This document shows positions 39,998 to 49,141 of a stretch of 51,466 bases of DNA, in pieces. A program made the position numbers and the translations under genes. Below the pieces are notes generated by a model. It did no database searches. It had not been told where the DNA came from and saw only the letters and a program-made list of their open reading frames with translations. The DNA lies in NCBI RefSeq assembly GCF_028598805.1, contig NZ_JAQRFI010000034.1, forward strand, positions 1 through 51,466, given 5' to 3'. The DNA is from Xenorhabdus yunnanensis (lineage in GTDB: Bacteria > Pseudomonadota > Gammaproteobacteria > Enterobacterales > Enterobacteriaceae). Position 1 is the first letter of the stretch. The number at the start of each line of letters is the position of its first letter.

Positions 39998-40735
39998 ATG
40001 ATGGCATATTCCGTCGTCTACGCACCGCTCGATCAGGCCACCCGGGCCGAACAGGTTGTGGAACGTTTAAGTAACGCGATCATATCCGGGGTATTACAAG
40101 CCGATGAGCAGTTGCCTAATGAAAACGAGCTGTCACGTTTGTTGGGGGTGTCGCCGGTAACTGTACGCGATGCCCTGAATACGCTGCGCACCAGACAGTT
40201 GCTCGATACCCGGCGCGGACGTCATGGTGGTAGTTTCGTGTGTCAGGTTCCTGTTGAGACAATGCGAAAATATCATCCGTTGCGGTTGATGGCTTCAGGT
40301 GAACTCGCGGATCTCAGCGAATTTCACTGTGCCGTGATCGGCCACAGTGCGAGGCTTGCGGCTCAACGTTCAACGCCGGGTGAACAGCAGAAGCTTGGGC
40401 AGTTGATCGACAGCTTTGCGGCCACGACACAACCGGATACCCGTATACAGGCAGATATGCGCTGCCTGTTAACTCTGGCATCTCAGGCGCACTCGGCCAG
40501 ACTTGCCAATCAGGAGCTGGAGATTCAGGCCGAATGGACACCTCTGGTGGCGTTTCTGTACCGGGAAACAGTGGTACACCGCGAGGTTGTCACCGCCTGG
40601 CGTTCACTCCTGAACGCTCTACATAAAGCTGATGACTTAGCCTGTTATCGGCTGGCGCAGGGGATGATTGCCCGAATCACCGACCATTTGCTTGAATGCA
40701 AATTGCGCATGGATACCGATGCGCCGTTCTTGTAA
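39998..40735 (+). CDS. GntR/FadR-family transcriptional regulator
   Basis: A 245-residue regulator. The N-terminal winged helix is AEQVVERLSNAIISGVLQADEQLPNENELSRLLGVSPVTVRDALNTLRTRQLLDTRRGRHGGSFV, and the C-terminal all-helical FCD-type domain binds an effector. It sits inside the polyamine/GABA gene group between the SnoaL gene and gabT, and probably represses the cluster in the absence of an amine or GABA-like ligand. The operator was not identified. The gene is intact. Confidence 0.85.
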   Translation: MMAYSVVYAPLDQATRAEQVVERLSNAIISGVLQADEQLPNENELSRLLGVSPVTVRDALNTLRTRQLLDTRRGRHGGSFVCQVPVETMRKYHPLRLMASGELADLSEFHCAVIGHSARLAAQRSTPGEQQKLGQLIDSFAATTQPDTRIQADMRCLLTLASQAHSARLANQELEIQAEWTPLVAFLYRETVVHREVVTAWRSLLNALHKADDLACYRLAQGMIARITDHLLECKLRMDTDAPFL

Positions 40736-40788
40736 AGACCCGCCCGCGAGTAACGCGGCTGCATTCATCCCAGAAAAGGAAGCGGCAT

Positions 40789-40986
40789 ATGTACAACAAC
40801 ATACATGTAGAACGGGTCAGAAACATCTTGGACGATATCCTGACCTCGACAGTGCCGGGAGTGCGCTCCGGTTCACTATGGAAGAGTCAGGACGTTAATC
40901 AGTCAGCCGATGGTGAAGTACCTTCACTGCGTCTGGTGATCCTACCGTTATCACACACCGAATCACATCGGGCGTTTGCCTGCTGA
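40789..40986 (+). CDS. Small uncharacterised protein between gntR and gabT
   Basis: ATG 40789 has AAGGAAG 8 bases upstream and gives 65 residues (MYNNIHVERVRNILDDIL...); a longer frame begins inside gntR. It ends HTESHRAFAC, with a single Cys. No motif or membrane segment was recognised. It may be a co-translated helper or the remains of a longer enzyme; its placement 35 bases before gabT supports expression. Confidence 0.45.
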   Translation: MYNNIHVERVRNILDDILTSTVPGVRSGSLWKSQDVNQSADGEVPSLRLVILPLSHTESHRAFAC

Positions 40987-41021
40987 AGCCCACTTATCAG
41001 ATTGCTGAGGAATTTTCATTT

Positions 41022-42299
41022 ATGACTGAATCTATGTTAGCCAAAAGACGCAACGCAGCTATCGCTAAAGGCGTGGGCGTGACCACACAAGTCTATGCGG
41101 AGCGTGCGGAAAACGCTGAAATTTGGGACGCTCAGGGGCAACGTTATATCGATTTTGCCGCCGGTATCGCCGTGGTGAATACCGGCCACCGCCATCCGCG
41201 CGTCATCGCGGCAGCCAGAGAACAACTGGAACAGTTTACCCACACCTGTCATCAGGTAGTGCCCTACGAAAATTATGTGGTGCTGGCTGAACGTCTGAAC
41301 CACCTGGTGCCGGGTGATTTTGCAAAGAAGACCGTCTTTGTCACTACCGGAGCCGAGGCGGTGGAAAATGCCGTGAAGATCGCGCGTGCCGCTACCGGGC
41401 GCAGTGGCGTGATAGCTTTCAGTGGTGCTTTCCATGGTCGTACCTTCCTCGGTATGTCATTAACCGGCAAAGTTGCACCGTACAAAATGGGGTTCGGCCC
41501 ATTGGTTAGCGACATTTACCATGTTCCGTTTCCGGTCGAGCTGCATGGCGTTAGCGTGGAACAGACGCTGAATGCGCTGGAGAATCTCTTTAAATCCGAC
41601 ATTGAGCCCACGCGTGTCGCGGCCATCATCATCGAACCGGTACAGGGCGAAGGCGGTTTCTATCCTGCTCCTCCCGGGCTGCTCAAAGCCCTGCGTGAGA
41701 TTGCCGATTGCCACGGCATTGTACTTATCGCCGATGAGATCCAGACTGGTTTCGCACGTACGGGCAAACTGTTTGCTATGGAGCATCATGAGGTTGTTGC
41801 CGATCTGACCACGATGGCGAAAGGTCTGGCGGGTGGTTTGCCGCTGGCTGCTGTGACGGGACGTGCAGAATTGATGGACGCTGTAGTGCCTGGTGGTCTG
41901 GGAGGAACCTATGGTGGTAACCCGGTGGCGATTGCGGCCGCCCATGCGGTGTTGGATGTGATCGAAGAAGAGGGGCTGAATGCGCGGGCGACGCAGCTGG
42001 GTGAACAACTAAAACAGTGCCTGCATGAACTGCGACCACGTGTTCCGCAGATCGCTGATGTGCGTGGGCTCGGGCTGATGATTGCGGTGGAGTTTAACCG
42101 AGCGGATAGTCAGGAACCCGATGCCAGCTTTACCAACGCGGTACGTCAGAAAGCACTGGAGCGTGGCCTGATCTTGTTAACGTGCGGTGTACACGGCAAC
42201 GTGATCCGCTTCCTTCCGCCGCTGACCATACAAAATAACGTTTTTGACGAAGCGCTTAACATTCTGGAATCTGTGCTGCTCGATCTGACTAAAGCGTAA
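41022..42299 (+). CDS. gabT: 4-aminobutyrate aminotransferase
   Basis: A 425-residue class III PLP aminotransferase. Signature segments are ENAEIWDAQGQRYIDFAAGIAVVNTGHRHP, VFVTTGAEAVENAVKIARAATGR, IIEPVQGEGGFYPAP, the Asp of LIADEIQTGFARTGK and the Schiff-base Lys in TTMAKGLAGGLPLAAV. It transfers the amino group of GABA to 2-oxoglutarate, giving succinate semialdehyde. It follows PatD logically in putrescine use. No succinate semialdehyde dehydrogenase is in the window. GAGGA lies about 10 bases before ATG 41022. Confidence 0.93.
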   Translation: MTESMLAKRRNAAIAKGVGVTTQVYAERAENAEIWDAQGQRYIDFAAGIAVVNTGHRHPRVIAAAREQLEQFTHTCHQVVPYENYVVLAERLNHLVPGDFAKKTVFVTTGAEAVENAVKIARAATGRSGVIAFSGAFHGRTFLGMSLTGKVAPYKMGFGPLVSDIYHVPFPVELHGVSVEQTLNALENLFKSDIEPTRVAAIIIEPVQGEGGFYPAPPGLLKALREIADCHGIVLIADEIQTGFARTGKLFAMEHHEVVADLTTMAKGLAGGLPLAAVTGRAELMDAVVPGGLGGTYGGNPVAIAAAHAVLDVIEEEGLNARATQLGEQLKQCLHELRPRVPQIADVRGLGLMIAVEFNRADSQEPDASFTNAVRQKALERGLILLTCGVHGNVIRFLPPLTIQNNVFDEALNILESVLLDLTKA

Positions 42300-42481
42300 A
42301 GAAGGGGCGTAATGATTGTGCACTGGCTTAAGGCTGATGCTGAGTAATCCAATGCCTGATTCACTCAGCATTTTCCCACAGATGGTTTTTCTGTCGCTTA
42401 ATAGGCGGCAACAGGCGGGATTAACCAAAAAATGAGCGGGGCGGCAGGGTGGAACCTGCTGCTTCATAAGAGAGGACAAAA

Positions 42482-42880
42482 ATGCACTGGTATTTAAATG
42501 TATTAAAGAACTATGCATGCTTCAGGGGGCGAGCCCGGCGTAAAGAGTTCTGGTATTTCGTTCTGTTCCAGAGCTTGGCTGTATTTATTATCTCTTTCCT
42601 TGAAAGCTATTTTGCCGTTGCCAATCCTGAAATTTATATGGGCTGGTTCAGTGCCGTCTATCTGCTGCTCACGTTTTTGCCCGCACTAGCAGTGAATGCC
42701 CGTCGCCTGCACGACATCAATTGCAGCGCTTGGTGGTTACTGCTGCATCTCATACCGTTTATCGGCATTGTTATTCTGCTGATTCTCGCCGGTCTGAAAG
42801 GGAGCACTGGCAGCAATAAATACAGCTCAGAGAGCCGGATTCACTCACTGGGAAACGCCCCGGATCAGGCCAACGGGTGA
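42482..42880 (+). CDS. DUF805 inner-membrane protein
   Basis: A 132-residue integral membrane protein with the DUF805 start (MHWYLNVLKNYACFRGRARRKEFWYFVLFQ) and three to four hydrophobic helices (about 24-45, 52-72, 82-104). The conserved RRLHDINCSAWWLLL lies between the last two. The family function is unknown. GAGAGGA precedes ATG 42482. It sits 180 bases after gabT and 27 bases before the amine oxidase, so it may be co-transcribed with the latter. Confidence 0.8.
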   Translation: MHWYLNVLKNYACFRGRARRKEFWYFVLFQSLAVFIISFLESYFAVANPEIYMGWFSAVYLLLTFLPALAVNARRLHDINCSAWWLLLHLIPFIGIVILLILAGLKGSTGSNKYSSESRIHSLGNAPDQANG

Positions 42881-42907
42881 TTTCAGGATCATAACAGGAA
42901 TGCTGAA

Positions 42908-44449
42908 ATGACAATTAACAGAAGAAACTTTATCTCTACCACCGCGATGCTCGCGGGGGCAGGAGTGCTTTCATCCGTATTTCCCACCTTCTCCCTGCTC
43001 GCTCGGACCTTAACCGGAGTCGATGCTCCTTCCATCAATGTTGATAAGCTCCGGCTAACACTGTTGGAAGATGCGCAGCATAGAACCAGCCGGCTGGGGT
43101 TGGATCCGCGCATCTGGAACTGGCATAAAGACGCTGCTGCTGACGCCATGCCAGCCAACTATTATGAAGCCTCTCTAGCTGACTGGTCAGCTTTTGGAAG
43201 CCTGCCCAGGGACCAGAGCTGTGAGGTTGTGGTTATTGGTGGTGGGTTATTGGGTGCTTCCACGGCATTGCATCTTGCTGAAGCGGGCGTGGATGTGATT
43301 CTGGTTGAAAAGGATAACATTGGTTCGGGCGCTTCTGGTCGCAACGGGGGACAAATGACCCCCGGGATCGCACGCTGGGAAGCTGAAACTATGCTGGAAA
43401 AACTTTCATCCGATGAGGCTAAACGCTTATGGCGTTTTGCATCGGTTGAAGCGATGAATCTCGTGGATGAACTCTGTGATCGTTACAGTTTCGAATGTGA
43501 TCGCAAGTATGGTCATATCACTGCTGCGGTACACGCAGGTCACATGGGGCCATTGGTGGCTAATGTCGATGCCCGGCGCCAGCTGGGAGATACGGCGGTG
43601 AAGGTTATCGGGCCGCACGAACTGCAGGAAGAGTATGTGCGTTCTGGCATCTACCATGGAGCAAATATCGACAGTATCGGCGGACAGGTCCAGCCTCTGG
43701 CACTATTACGTGGCCTAATTTATGGTTTTGCCAGACTGGGTGGGCAAATCTACGACAGCACGAAAGTGAAGGGCATCAGGCAGGATGCTGGTGGCACAGT
43801 CGTAGAAACTGAGCGTGGGGTTATCAGGGCGAGTAAAGCCGTGGTGCTGGGTGTGCATGGCTCCACCGGTAAGTTTATCTCCGGCCCTTCCACCACGATG
43901 CCTTTTTTCACCTACGTGGCGGTAACGCCGCCGTTGCCAGTGGATGTCAAAGAGCTGATCCCGTCAGATCTGCCGGTTTACGATACACAGTTACAGATCG
44001 ACTACTATCGTGCGGTGCGCAACAACCGCCTATTGTTTGGTGGACAGGGTACTGGCAACTCCTGGTCACAGCGTGATGTGAACAACTATCTGCTTGAGCG
44101 TATCAGAACCGTGTTCCCGCAGCTGGAAAAGCCCGAACTGGAATATTCCTGGGGTGGGATCAGCGATCTGACCCTGAACGGTGCCACCGACGCCCGCAAG
44201 AGCGGCAATAGCGTACCCGTGTATATGGTACATGGCTGGAGCGGTCATGGAGTGGCGCAGACGGTACGCATTGGCAAAGCTATCAGCGACGATTTTACCG
44301 GACGCAACAACGACTTTACCATGCTTACCAGCATTGACCACATGAATATCCCGCTGGGTTCCTATCTCTCTCCGGTAGCCATTCCGTTGGTTAAGGGCGT
44401 TCTCGGAGTGATAAGCACACTTAATCCGGCAGAGCTGGTTTCGTTCTGA
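42908..44449 (+). CDS. Tat-exported FAD amine oxidoreductase (PuuB/DadA-like)
   Basis: A 513-residue D-amino-acid-oxidase-family flavoprotein. The N-terminus (MTINRRNFISTTAMLAGAGVLSSVFP) has a twin-arginine motif and a hydrophobic segment, implying Tat export. The FAD site is CEVVVIGGGLLGASTALHLAEAGVDVILVEKDNIGSGASGRNGGQMTPG, where GASGRNGGQ is the wording of PuuB-type gamma-glutamylputrescine oxidases. The C-terminus has NRLLFGGQGTG and MVHGWSGHGVAQT. It probably oxidises an amine outside the cytoplasm, its aldehyde product entering the PatD/GabT route. A signal peptide on this family is unusual. A terminator follows at 44506. Confidence 0.8.
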   Translation: MTINRRNFISTTAMLAGAGVLSSVFPTFSLLARTLTGVDAPSINVDKLRLTLLEDAQHRTSRLGLDPRIWNWHKDAAADAMPANYYEASLADWSAFGSLPRDQSCEVVVIGGGLLGASTALHLAEAGVDVILVEKDNIGSGASGRNGGQMTPGIARWEAETMLEKLSSDEAKRLWRFASVEAMNLVDELCDRYSFECDRKYGHITAAVHAGHMGPLVANVDARRQLGDTAVKVIGPHELQEEYVRSGIYHGANIDSIGGQVQPLALLRGLIYGFARLGGQIYDSTKVKGIRQDAGGTVVETERGVIRASKAVVLGVHGSTGKFISGPSTTMPFFTYVAVTPPLPVDVKELIPSDLPVYDTQLQIDYYRAVRNNRLLFGGQGTGNSWSQRDVNNYLLERIRTVFPQLEKPELEYSWGGISDLTLNGATDARKSGNSVPVYMVHGWSGHGVAQTVRIGKAISDDFTGRNNDFTMLTSIDHMNIPLGSYLSPVAIPLVKGVLGVISTLNPAELVSF

Positions 44450-44505
44450 GTAGCAGAGCGTGGGGTTTCAGGGGCAATGGAACGGTAATTCACTATAAGG
44501 ACTGC

Positions 44506-44531
44506 ACCGGCCAGTCAACGCCGGTTCGTTG
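44506..44531 (+). terminator. Terminator after the amine-catabolism cluster
   Basis: ACCGGC / GCCGGT, 6-bp stem with an 8-base loop followed by TCGTTGTTTTC; 57 bases after the oxidase stop. Confidence 0.6.
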
Positions 44532-44637
44532 TTTTCTGTCTGATCATTGCTGAAATTTTAGAAACTATATATGTTTTTTATTTTATATTGGTAGTTAACA
44601 AATAAAATAACGGGATATTATTATCCATAATGAAATC

Positions 44638-44660
44638 AAAACCCCATTATTTCAATGAGG
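44638..44660 (-). terminator. Terminator of the first small secreted-protein gene
   Basis: On the minus strand CCTCATT-GAAAT-AATGGGG is followed by TTTTG. It lies about 33 bases after the stop of the gene at 44693. A related hairpin follows its paralogue. Confidence 0.65.
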
Positions 44661-44692
44661 CTTATTAGGGGGGCTGTGATAAGGAGATTTTT

Positions 44693-44977
44693 CTATTGCT
44701 TTACACCTTCATATTTACCAACATAAACATTCATTCCACAGACATATAATTTTTTAAATCCTTTTAAATACCATTTGATTCCATTTTCATGACGTACATC
44801 AAGAAAAACAATACCCTCTTTAACAAGATATTTAGTATATATGCCATTATCGTATTTTTCAGGAGAGGAGTAACAATTGATCCAGGGAATATCTATGCTT
44901 GCCGATGCAGTTCCAATGCCACCAGTTAAGGTAATACCTGCTGCTAATGCTCCGCCTATTAATAATTTCTTAAACAT
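44693..44977 (-). CDS. Small secreted protein, paralogue of the next gene
   Basis: ATG 44977, with AAGGA 7 bases upstream, gives 94 residues. Signal peptide: MFKKLLIGGALAAGITLTGG then IGTASAS, with cleavage probably after ASA. The mature protein is about 68 residues with two Cys (NCYSS, YVCGMN) that could form one disulphide, and contains KYDNGIYTKYL and GIKWYLKGFKKLYV. The paralogue at 45174-45440 shares the signal, the first Cys with Y/D-G spacing, and the W-Y-x-K pattern. No family was recognised; secretion, small size and duplication would suit an inhibitor, toxin or immunity protein. Confidence 0.65.
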   Translation of the reverse strand: MFKKLLIGGALAAGITLTGGIGTASASIDIPWINCYSSPEKYDNGIYTKYLVKEGIVFLDVRHENGIKWYLKGFKKLYVCGMNVYVGKYEGVKQ

Positions 44978-45099
44978 AAAACATTCCTTTAACAATGTTG
45001 CAGCTTGCGGTTTGAATTTATTACTTATTAACCTGTTGTAGCATTATGAAAAGACTGTTACAACAGGTTGATAAGAAAAAATAGAGGATATAATTACGT

Positions 45100-45124
45100 A
45101 AAAACCCCGTTATTTTTAATGAGG
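45100..45124 (-). terminator. Terminator of the second small secreted-protein gene
   Basis: CCTCATTA / TAACGGGG (one mismatch) with TTTTT after it on the minus strand. The same layout as the hairpin at 44638-44660 shows that gene and terminator were duplicated together. Confidence 0.65.
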
Positions 45125-45173
45125 TTTGTCAGTGTCCTAAAAAACCTATAATAAGAGGTTTTTCGGTAGAAAA

Positions 45174-45440
45174 TTAAATCCTTCTACCTTCATAGAGAGC
45201 AACATATTGTCCATTATTACAAGATTTAGAGGTTTTAAAATACCATTTAAACCCACCTTCTGTAAATACATTAGCAAAACGGTTCTCAGCATGAACAACA
45301 GATCTAACTTCTACCCCCTTTCCACTATCGTATCCTTGCGAATTTATACAGTATTCATATCCGCTAAATGCCGATGCAGTCCCAATTCCTCCGATTAATG
45401 CTGCTGCTAATGCCCCAACGGTTAATAATTTCCTGAACAT
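45174..45440 (-). CDS. Small secreted protein, paralogue of the 44693 gene
   Basis: 88 residues from ATG 45440, with AAGGAGAATTGTT just upstream. Signal peptide MFRKLLTVGALAAALIGG then IGTASA, cleaved before FSGYEYC. The mature part (about 64 residues) has two Cys (YEYCINS, SKSCNNG) and motifs in common with the first gene: YDSGKGVEVRSVVHAENR versus YDNGIYTKYL...VRHENG, GGFKWYFK versus NGIKWYLK, and a final ALYEGRRI versus GKYEGVKQ. It is thus a tandem duplicate with substantial divergence. Function is unknown. Confidence 0.65.
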   Translation of the reverse strand: MFRKLLTVGALAAALIGGIGTASAFSGYEYCINSQGYDSGKGVEVRSVVHAENRFANVFTEGGFKWYFKTSKSCNNGQYVALYEGRRI

Positions 45441-45746
45441 AACAATTCTCCTTTAATAATTTTAGAATTTGCAGATTAATTGCATGATTTATCAAATAAT
45501 ATTTGTTAATGCATACTAAATCTAAATCATCATAAGTGATGTTACAATTTTAAGATTTATAAACCACCTATATATTTCATTCTGGATTGGAAACCTAACT
45601 TATATTATCATAATTTATGATAGGTCATCGTGATGATATTATTTTATTTATTATGTTATCAAAAATTAGTTATTTTAATAAAAAGGCTATTTCTTCTGAT
45701 AAATATAAATATAGATATTAAAAAAGTGGAGAAATTATAAAAAATA
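45441..45746. other. AT-rich divergent intergenic region
   Basis: It must contain promoters for the secreted-protein genes (leftward) and the ABC export operon (rightward). No clear consensus boxes or strong hairpins were identified. Confidence 0.4.
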
Positions 45747-46484
45747 ATGGATCTTATAAATTATATTCAGTCTACAGTACCGATATCACCTGTTATCAAT
45801 ATGCAACGGTTAACCCGTGTTTATCAACATGGTAGAGAAGACCAAACACCGGTCCTGAAAAATATCACTGCACAAATTTTTGTCGGTCAGAGTTGCGCTA
45901 TTGTCGGAACATCGGGGTCAGGTAAAAGCACATTACTGAATATTCTTGGTCTGTTGGATAAACCAACCTCCGGGGAGTATTTTCTTTGTGGCATTGACAT
46001 GTCAACAGCAAACTCTGACCTTCGTGCCAGGATGCGCAATAAAGAAATTGGCTTTGTTTTTCAAAGCTTTCACTTATTAGCCGGAATGACAGCCACAGAG
46101 AACGTCGCTCTGCCGCTTCTTTACCGTGGTGTCTCAGCCTCACAGGCCTATAAAATAGCCAGAGAAAAACTGCATTTGGTTGGTCTTTCACATCGTGCCG
46201 TTCATTATCCGGCAGACTTATCCGGCGGACAGCGACAGCGAGTGGCGCTCGCCAGAGCACTGGTGGGAGAACCCTCGTTACTGCTGGCTGATGAACCTAC
46301 CGGTAACTTGGATCAACAAACAGCAGAAGAAATTTTATTGTTACTTGCTTCTCTTCACACAGACAAAGCGATGACGCTGGTCGTAATAACGCATGACCCT
46401 GTGGTTGCGAACCATATGCAGCGTGAATTACGTATCATTGACGGTCAATTGCATGAAACCAGAGGTATGGCAATTCATGCATGA
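45747..46484 (+). CDS. MacB-type ABC exporter ATPase
   Basis: A 245-residue ATP-binding subunit of the MacB/LolD group. Walker A is IVGTSGSGKSTLLNILG, the Q-loop region is IGFVFQSFHLLAGMTATENV, the signature is LSGGQRQRVALARAL, Walker B is LLLADEPTGNLD and the H-loop is VVITHDP. It powers the permease encoded next, which overlaps by 8 bases. A GGAG site lies about 14 bases before ATG 45747. It is the first gene of an ATPase-permease-OMF-adaptor operon, whose substrate is unknown; MacB-like systems push peptides or metabolites from the periplasm out through an outer-membrane channel. Confidence 0.88.
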   Translation: MDLINYIQSTVPISPVINMQRLTRVYQHGREDQTPVLKNITAQIFVGQSCAIVGTSGSGKSTLLNILGLLDKPTSGEYFLCGIDMSTANSDLRARMRNKEIGFVFQSFHLLAGMTATENVALPLLYRGVSASQAYKIAREKLHLVGLSHRAVHYPADLSGGQRQRVALARALVGEPSLLLADEPTGNLDQQTAEEILLLLASLHTDKAMTLVVITHDPVVANHMQRELRIIDGQLHETRGMAIHA

Positions 46485-47685
46485 TAATAGCCGGTCCGGC
46501 AACTATGGCATGTCGGTATTAATGATATGGAGAGAAGCCTGGCGTAACTTAATGGCAACAGGGAGAAGTACCTTGCTTGCTTTATCGGGTATTGCTATTG
46601 GTTGCGCGTCTGTTGTGGCATTTATTAATACTGGGCATAACGCCACACTGGCTGCATTGAAAATGTTCAGTGGGCTTGATATCAATGTCATTACAGCAAA
46701 TCTGAACTCCTATAATCATGGGGTTGGTAGTGCGTCAATTAAAATGACCGACCTGACAACGGCTATTCCTGGTTTATCTTCAGCAGCACCGTGGATCTAT
46801 TTTCCTTCTCTCGGGCGCTATAGCGGGAAAACAGAAACATTTACCGTGATAGGCTCCTCTGCGGAGCTTGAGGAAGTCATGCAATTGCAACTTCGCTATG
46901 GCCGGTTCATCTCTGATTATGACCAGCACTCTTCTCATCTGGTCATTGGCAATGAAGTGGCTGTTACTCTGACTCAAGGGGAGCCATCCCGTATCCTTGG
47001 CAAGCAGATTCAGCTTGGCAATTATTTATACACTGTGATTGGCATTTTTAATACAAAAGGGCGAAATCCCATCTTTCCTTTTTCTTTGGATTCGGTGGTG
47101 ATTGTTCCTATAAACGCCATGCGTAAAATATCAGCCAATACTGATCTGAACGGCATTATCGCTCGTACTATAACAACCGCGACCACAGAAACCGATGCAA
47201 AGGATTTATTGGCGTTGCTCAAGCGTAAGTTTCCAGAGGTTGAAATTGATGTCCAGATACTTAAGAAATTACTGGAAGGAATGGCAGATCAAAGCAAAAC
47301 CTTTTCTTTCATGCTGATCGGGTTGGCAGGCATTTCGCTACTCACCGGCGGTATTGCAATTTCAAATGTGATGCTTATGAACGTTTCAGCCCGACGAAAA
47401 GAGATTGGGTTACGTATGGCTTTAGGCGCAAGACCCCATGATATCCGGCGCCTTTTTTTGTATGAAGCGGCAGCATTGACTTTTGCCGGCGCAATCCTTG
47501 GTGCACTGGCAGGTGTCATCGTCTCCTTTCTTTTCGTACTTTATTCTGGCTGGTCATTTTCTTTAGCCCCTTTATCTATTCCTTTAGGGATAGGTAGTTC
47601 AATTGTGGCGGGACTTATCTCTGGCTTTTATCCCGCACATAAAGCCTCACAGATGGAACCCGTACAGGCATTACGTGATGATTAA
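46477..47685 (+). CDS. MacB-like ABC permease (four TM, large periplasmic domain)
   Basis: ATG 46477 overlaps the ATPase stop by 8 bases; ATG 46510 or 46522 (MIWREAWRNL) is an alternative that looks more like family starts. Four membrane segments: TLLALSGIAIGCASVVAFI near the N-terminus, then after a long periplasmic domain FMLIGLAGISLLTGGIAISNVMLM, LTFAGAILGALAGVIVSFLFVLY and GIGSSIVAGLISGFYPAHKAS. The MacB-type cytoplasmic coupling motif (RRKEIGLRMALGARPHDIRRLFLYEA) and the final PVQALRDD are intact. ATPase and permease are separate polypeptides rather than fused as in E. coli MacB. Confidence 0.85.
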   Translation: MHDNSRSGNYGMSVLMIWREAWRNLMATGRSTLLALSGIAIGCASVVAFINTGHNATLAALKMFSGLDINVITANLNSYNHGVGSASIKMTDLTTAIPGLSSAAPWIYFPSLGRYSGKTETFTVIGSSAELEEVMQLQLRYGRFISDYDQHSSHLVIGNEVAVTLTQGEPSRILGKQIQLGNYLYTVIGIFNTKGRNPIFPFSLDSVVIVPINAMRKISANTDLNGIIARTITTATTETDAKDLLALLKRKFPEVEIDVQILKKLLEGMADQSKTFSFMLIGLAGISLLTGGIAISNVMLMNVSARRKEIGLRMALGARPHDIRRLFLYEAAALTFAGAILGALAGVIVSFLFVLYSGWSFSLAPLSIPLGIGSSIVAGLISGFYPAHKASQMEPVQALRDD

Positions 47686-49141
47686 AAAATATTTTCTTTA
47701 TGGCTCTTTGACCTTGTTTTTCCTTTTTCCTCGAACAGGAAGCCCTGCATCTGAACAGGAACGATTAACTTTATCAGAACTTGATTATAGTCTGCGGGGG
47801 GAGACCTCAAGAGAGGTTATAGGCCTGTCGTTGAGCGATGCAATATGGCTTGGCTTAAGGAATAACTATGCGATCCGCAGTGTTTATCTGGATCGTATCG
47901 CTCAGAAATTTGATTTACGGGTGGCAGAAGATCGGTTCACACCAAAGCTACAGCTGAGTGGGCGTTACATTACTGGTAAAAATCAGGATGCAAATTTTAG
48001 GAAAACTAACCTTTCTCCTAATGCCACACTACTTACTCCTCTGGGAACGCGTTTCACGCTTTCCTGGGTTCGTGATAACACTAAATTGGGGGTAAACAAC
48101 TTTCACAATGACGGTGCAAGTATTACTGTGATACAGCCTCTTTTACGAGGAGCAGGATTCGATGTTAATAATGCCCCGATCTTACTGGCTAAACTCCGTG
48201 AACAAACCAATCGGCTGAATTTAAAAGCGACTATTTCCGATTCAATCACGCAAATTATTCTGACCTACCATGCGTTACTCCGTGCTCAGGAGCAACAATC
48301 GTTATCTGTCGCTTCCCTTAAGCGTATGCAGAAATTAGTGGAGATCAACAAAGAGTTGATTAATGCAGGCAGAATGGCCCAGACAGATATAATACAAATG
48401 CAGGCTGATCTAGCCATGCAGGAGCTTTCGGCAAAAGAGGCTGAAAACAATGTGCATGCTACGAAGCTGGCATTACTTAAGTTACTTGCTCTAAACCTCA
48501 AAACTCCCATCTATGCTACAGATACGCTAAAAGGAACTCACGTAAGCCTGAATATTGAACAATCAATTAAAAAGGCACAGGCTCAGCAACCGGGCTATCT
48601 TATCCAGTTACTGGCTGCAAGAGCTGCAGATATTCAATTATTGCAGGCCCGAAATAACCGACTCTGGGATTTATCTCTGGTCGGAGGCGTGTCCCAGAAT
48701 CGTTCATCATCTTCTGAAACCCGAAATTGGGAAAATTTTGTGGGGATACAACTGGATATTCCAATAGGTGATATGGCACAGAAACAAACGGAAGTTCAGG
48801 CCAGAGTAAACGTTCAGAAGCAGGAATTACACTTGGAGGAGGCAAAAATAAATCTGGAACAAGCAGTAACCAAAGTCATCCGTGATACAGAATCACGCTG
48901 GCAGGAATATCAATTAGCGATAAAAGCCAGTTCACTTTCTCAAAAGAAACTCGAAATTGAACAGGAAAAATTACAGGCCGGACGATCCAGCAACTTTCAG
49001 GTCCTGAGTTTTGAAACCGATCTAAGAAATGCTGAAAATGCACGTCTGAATACACTTATCCAGTACCTCAATTCTCAGGCTGAACTGGATCAAGCTCTTG
49101 GAACCACACTGGAAAGCTGGGAGATAACGCTCAATGATTAA
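47678..49141 (+). CDS. TolC-family outer-membrane channel
   Basis: ATG 47678 overlaps the permease stop by 8 bases (ATGATTAA); 487 residues. Signal peptide MIKKYFLYGSLTLFFLFPRTGSPASE. The TolC/OEP pattern is seen in LSLSDAIWLGLRNNYAIRSV, the long coiled-coil stretches (YHALLRAQEQQSLSVASLKRMQKLVEI, GRMAQTDIIQMQADLAMQELSAKEAENN), the internally repeated second half and ARLNTLIQYLNSQAELDQALG at the end. It supplies a dedicated outer-membrane exit for the ABC exporter, in contrast to the RND pump at 33-37 kb, which lacks one. Confidence 0.85.
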   Translation: MIKKYFLYGSLTLFFLFPRTGSPASEQERLTLSELDYSLRGETSREVIGLSLSDAIWLGLRNNYAIRSVYLDRIAQKFDLRVAEDRFTPKLQLSGRYITGKNQDANFRKTNLSPNATLLTPLGTRFTLSWVRDNTKLGVNNFHNDGASITVIQPLLRGAGFDVNNAPILLAKLREQTNRLNLKATISDSITQIILTYHALLRAQEQQSLSVASLKRMQKLVEINKELINAGRMAQTDIIQMQADLAMQELSAKEAENNVHATKLALLKLLALNLKTPIYATDTLKGTHVSLNIEQSIKKAQAQQPGYLIQLLAARAADIQLLQARNNRLWDLSLVGGVSQNRSSSSETRNWENFVGIQLDIPIGDMAQKQTEVQARVNVQKQELHLEEAKINLEQAVTKVIRDTESRWQEYQLAIKASSLSQKKLEIEQEKLQAGRSSNFQVLSFETDLRNAENARLNTLIQYLNSQAELDQALGTTLESWEITLND

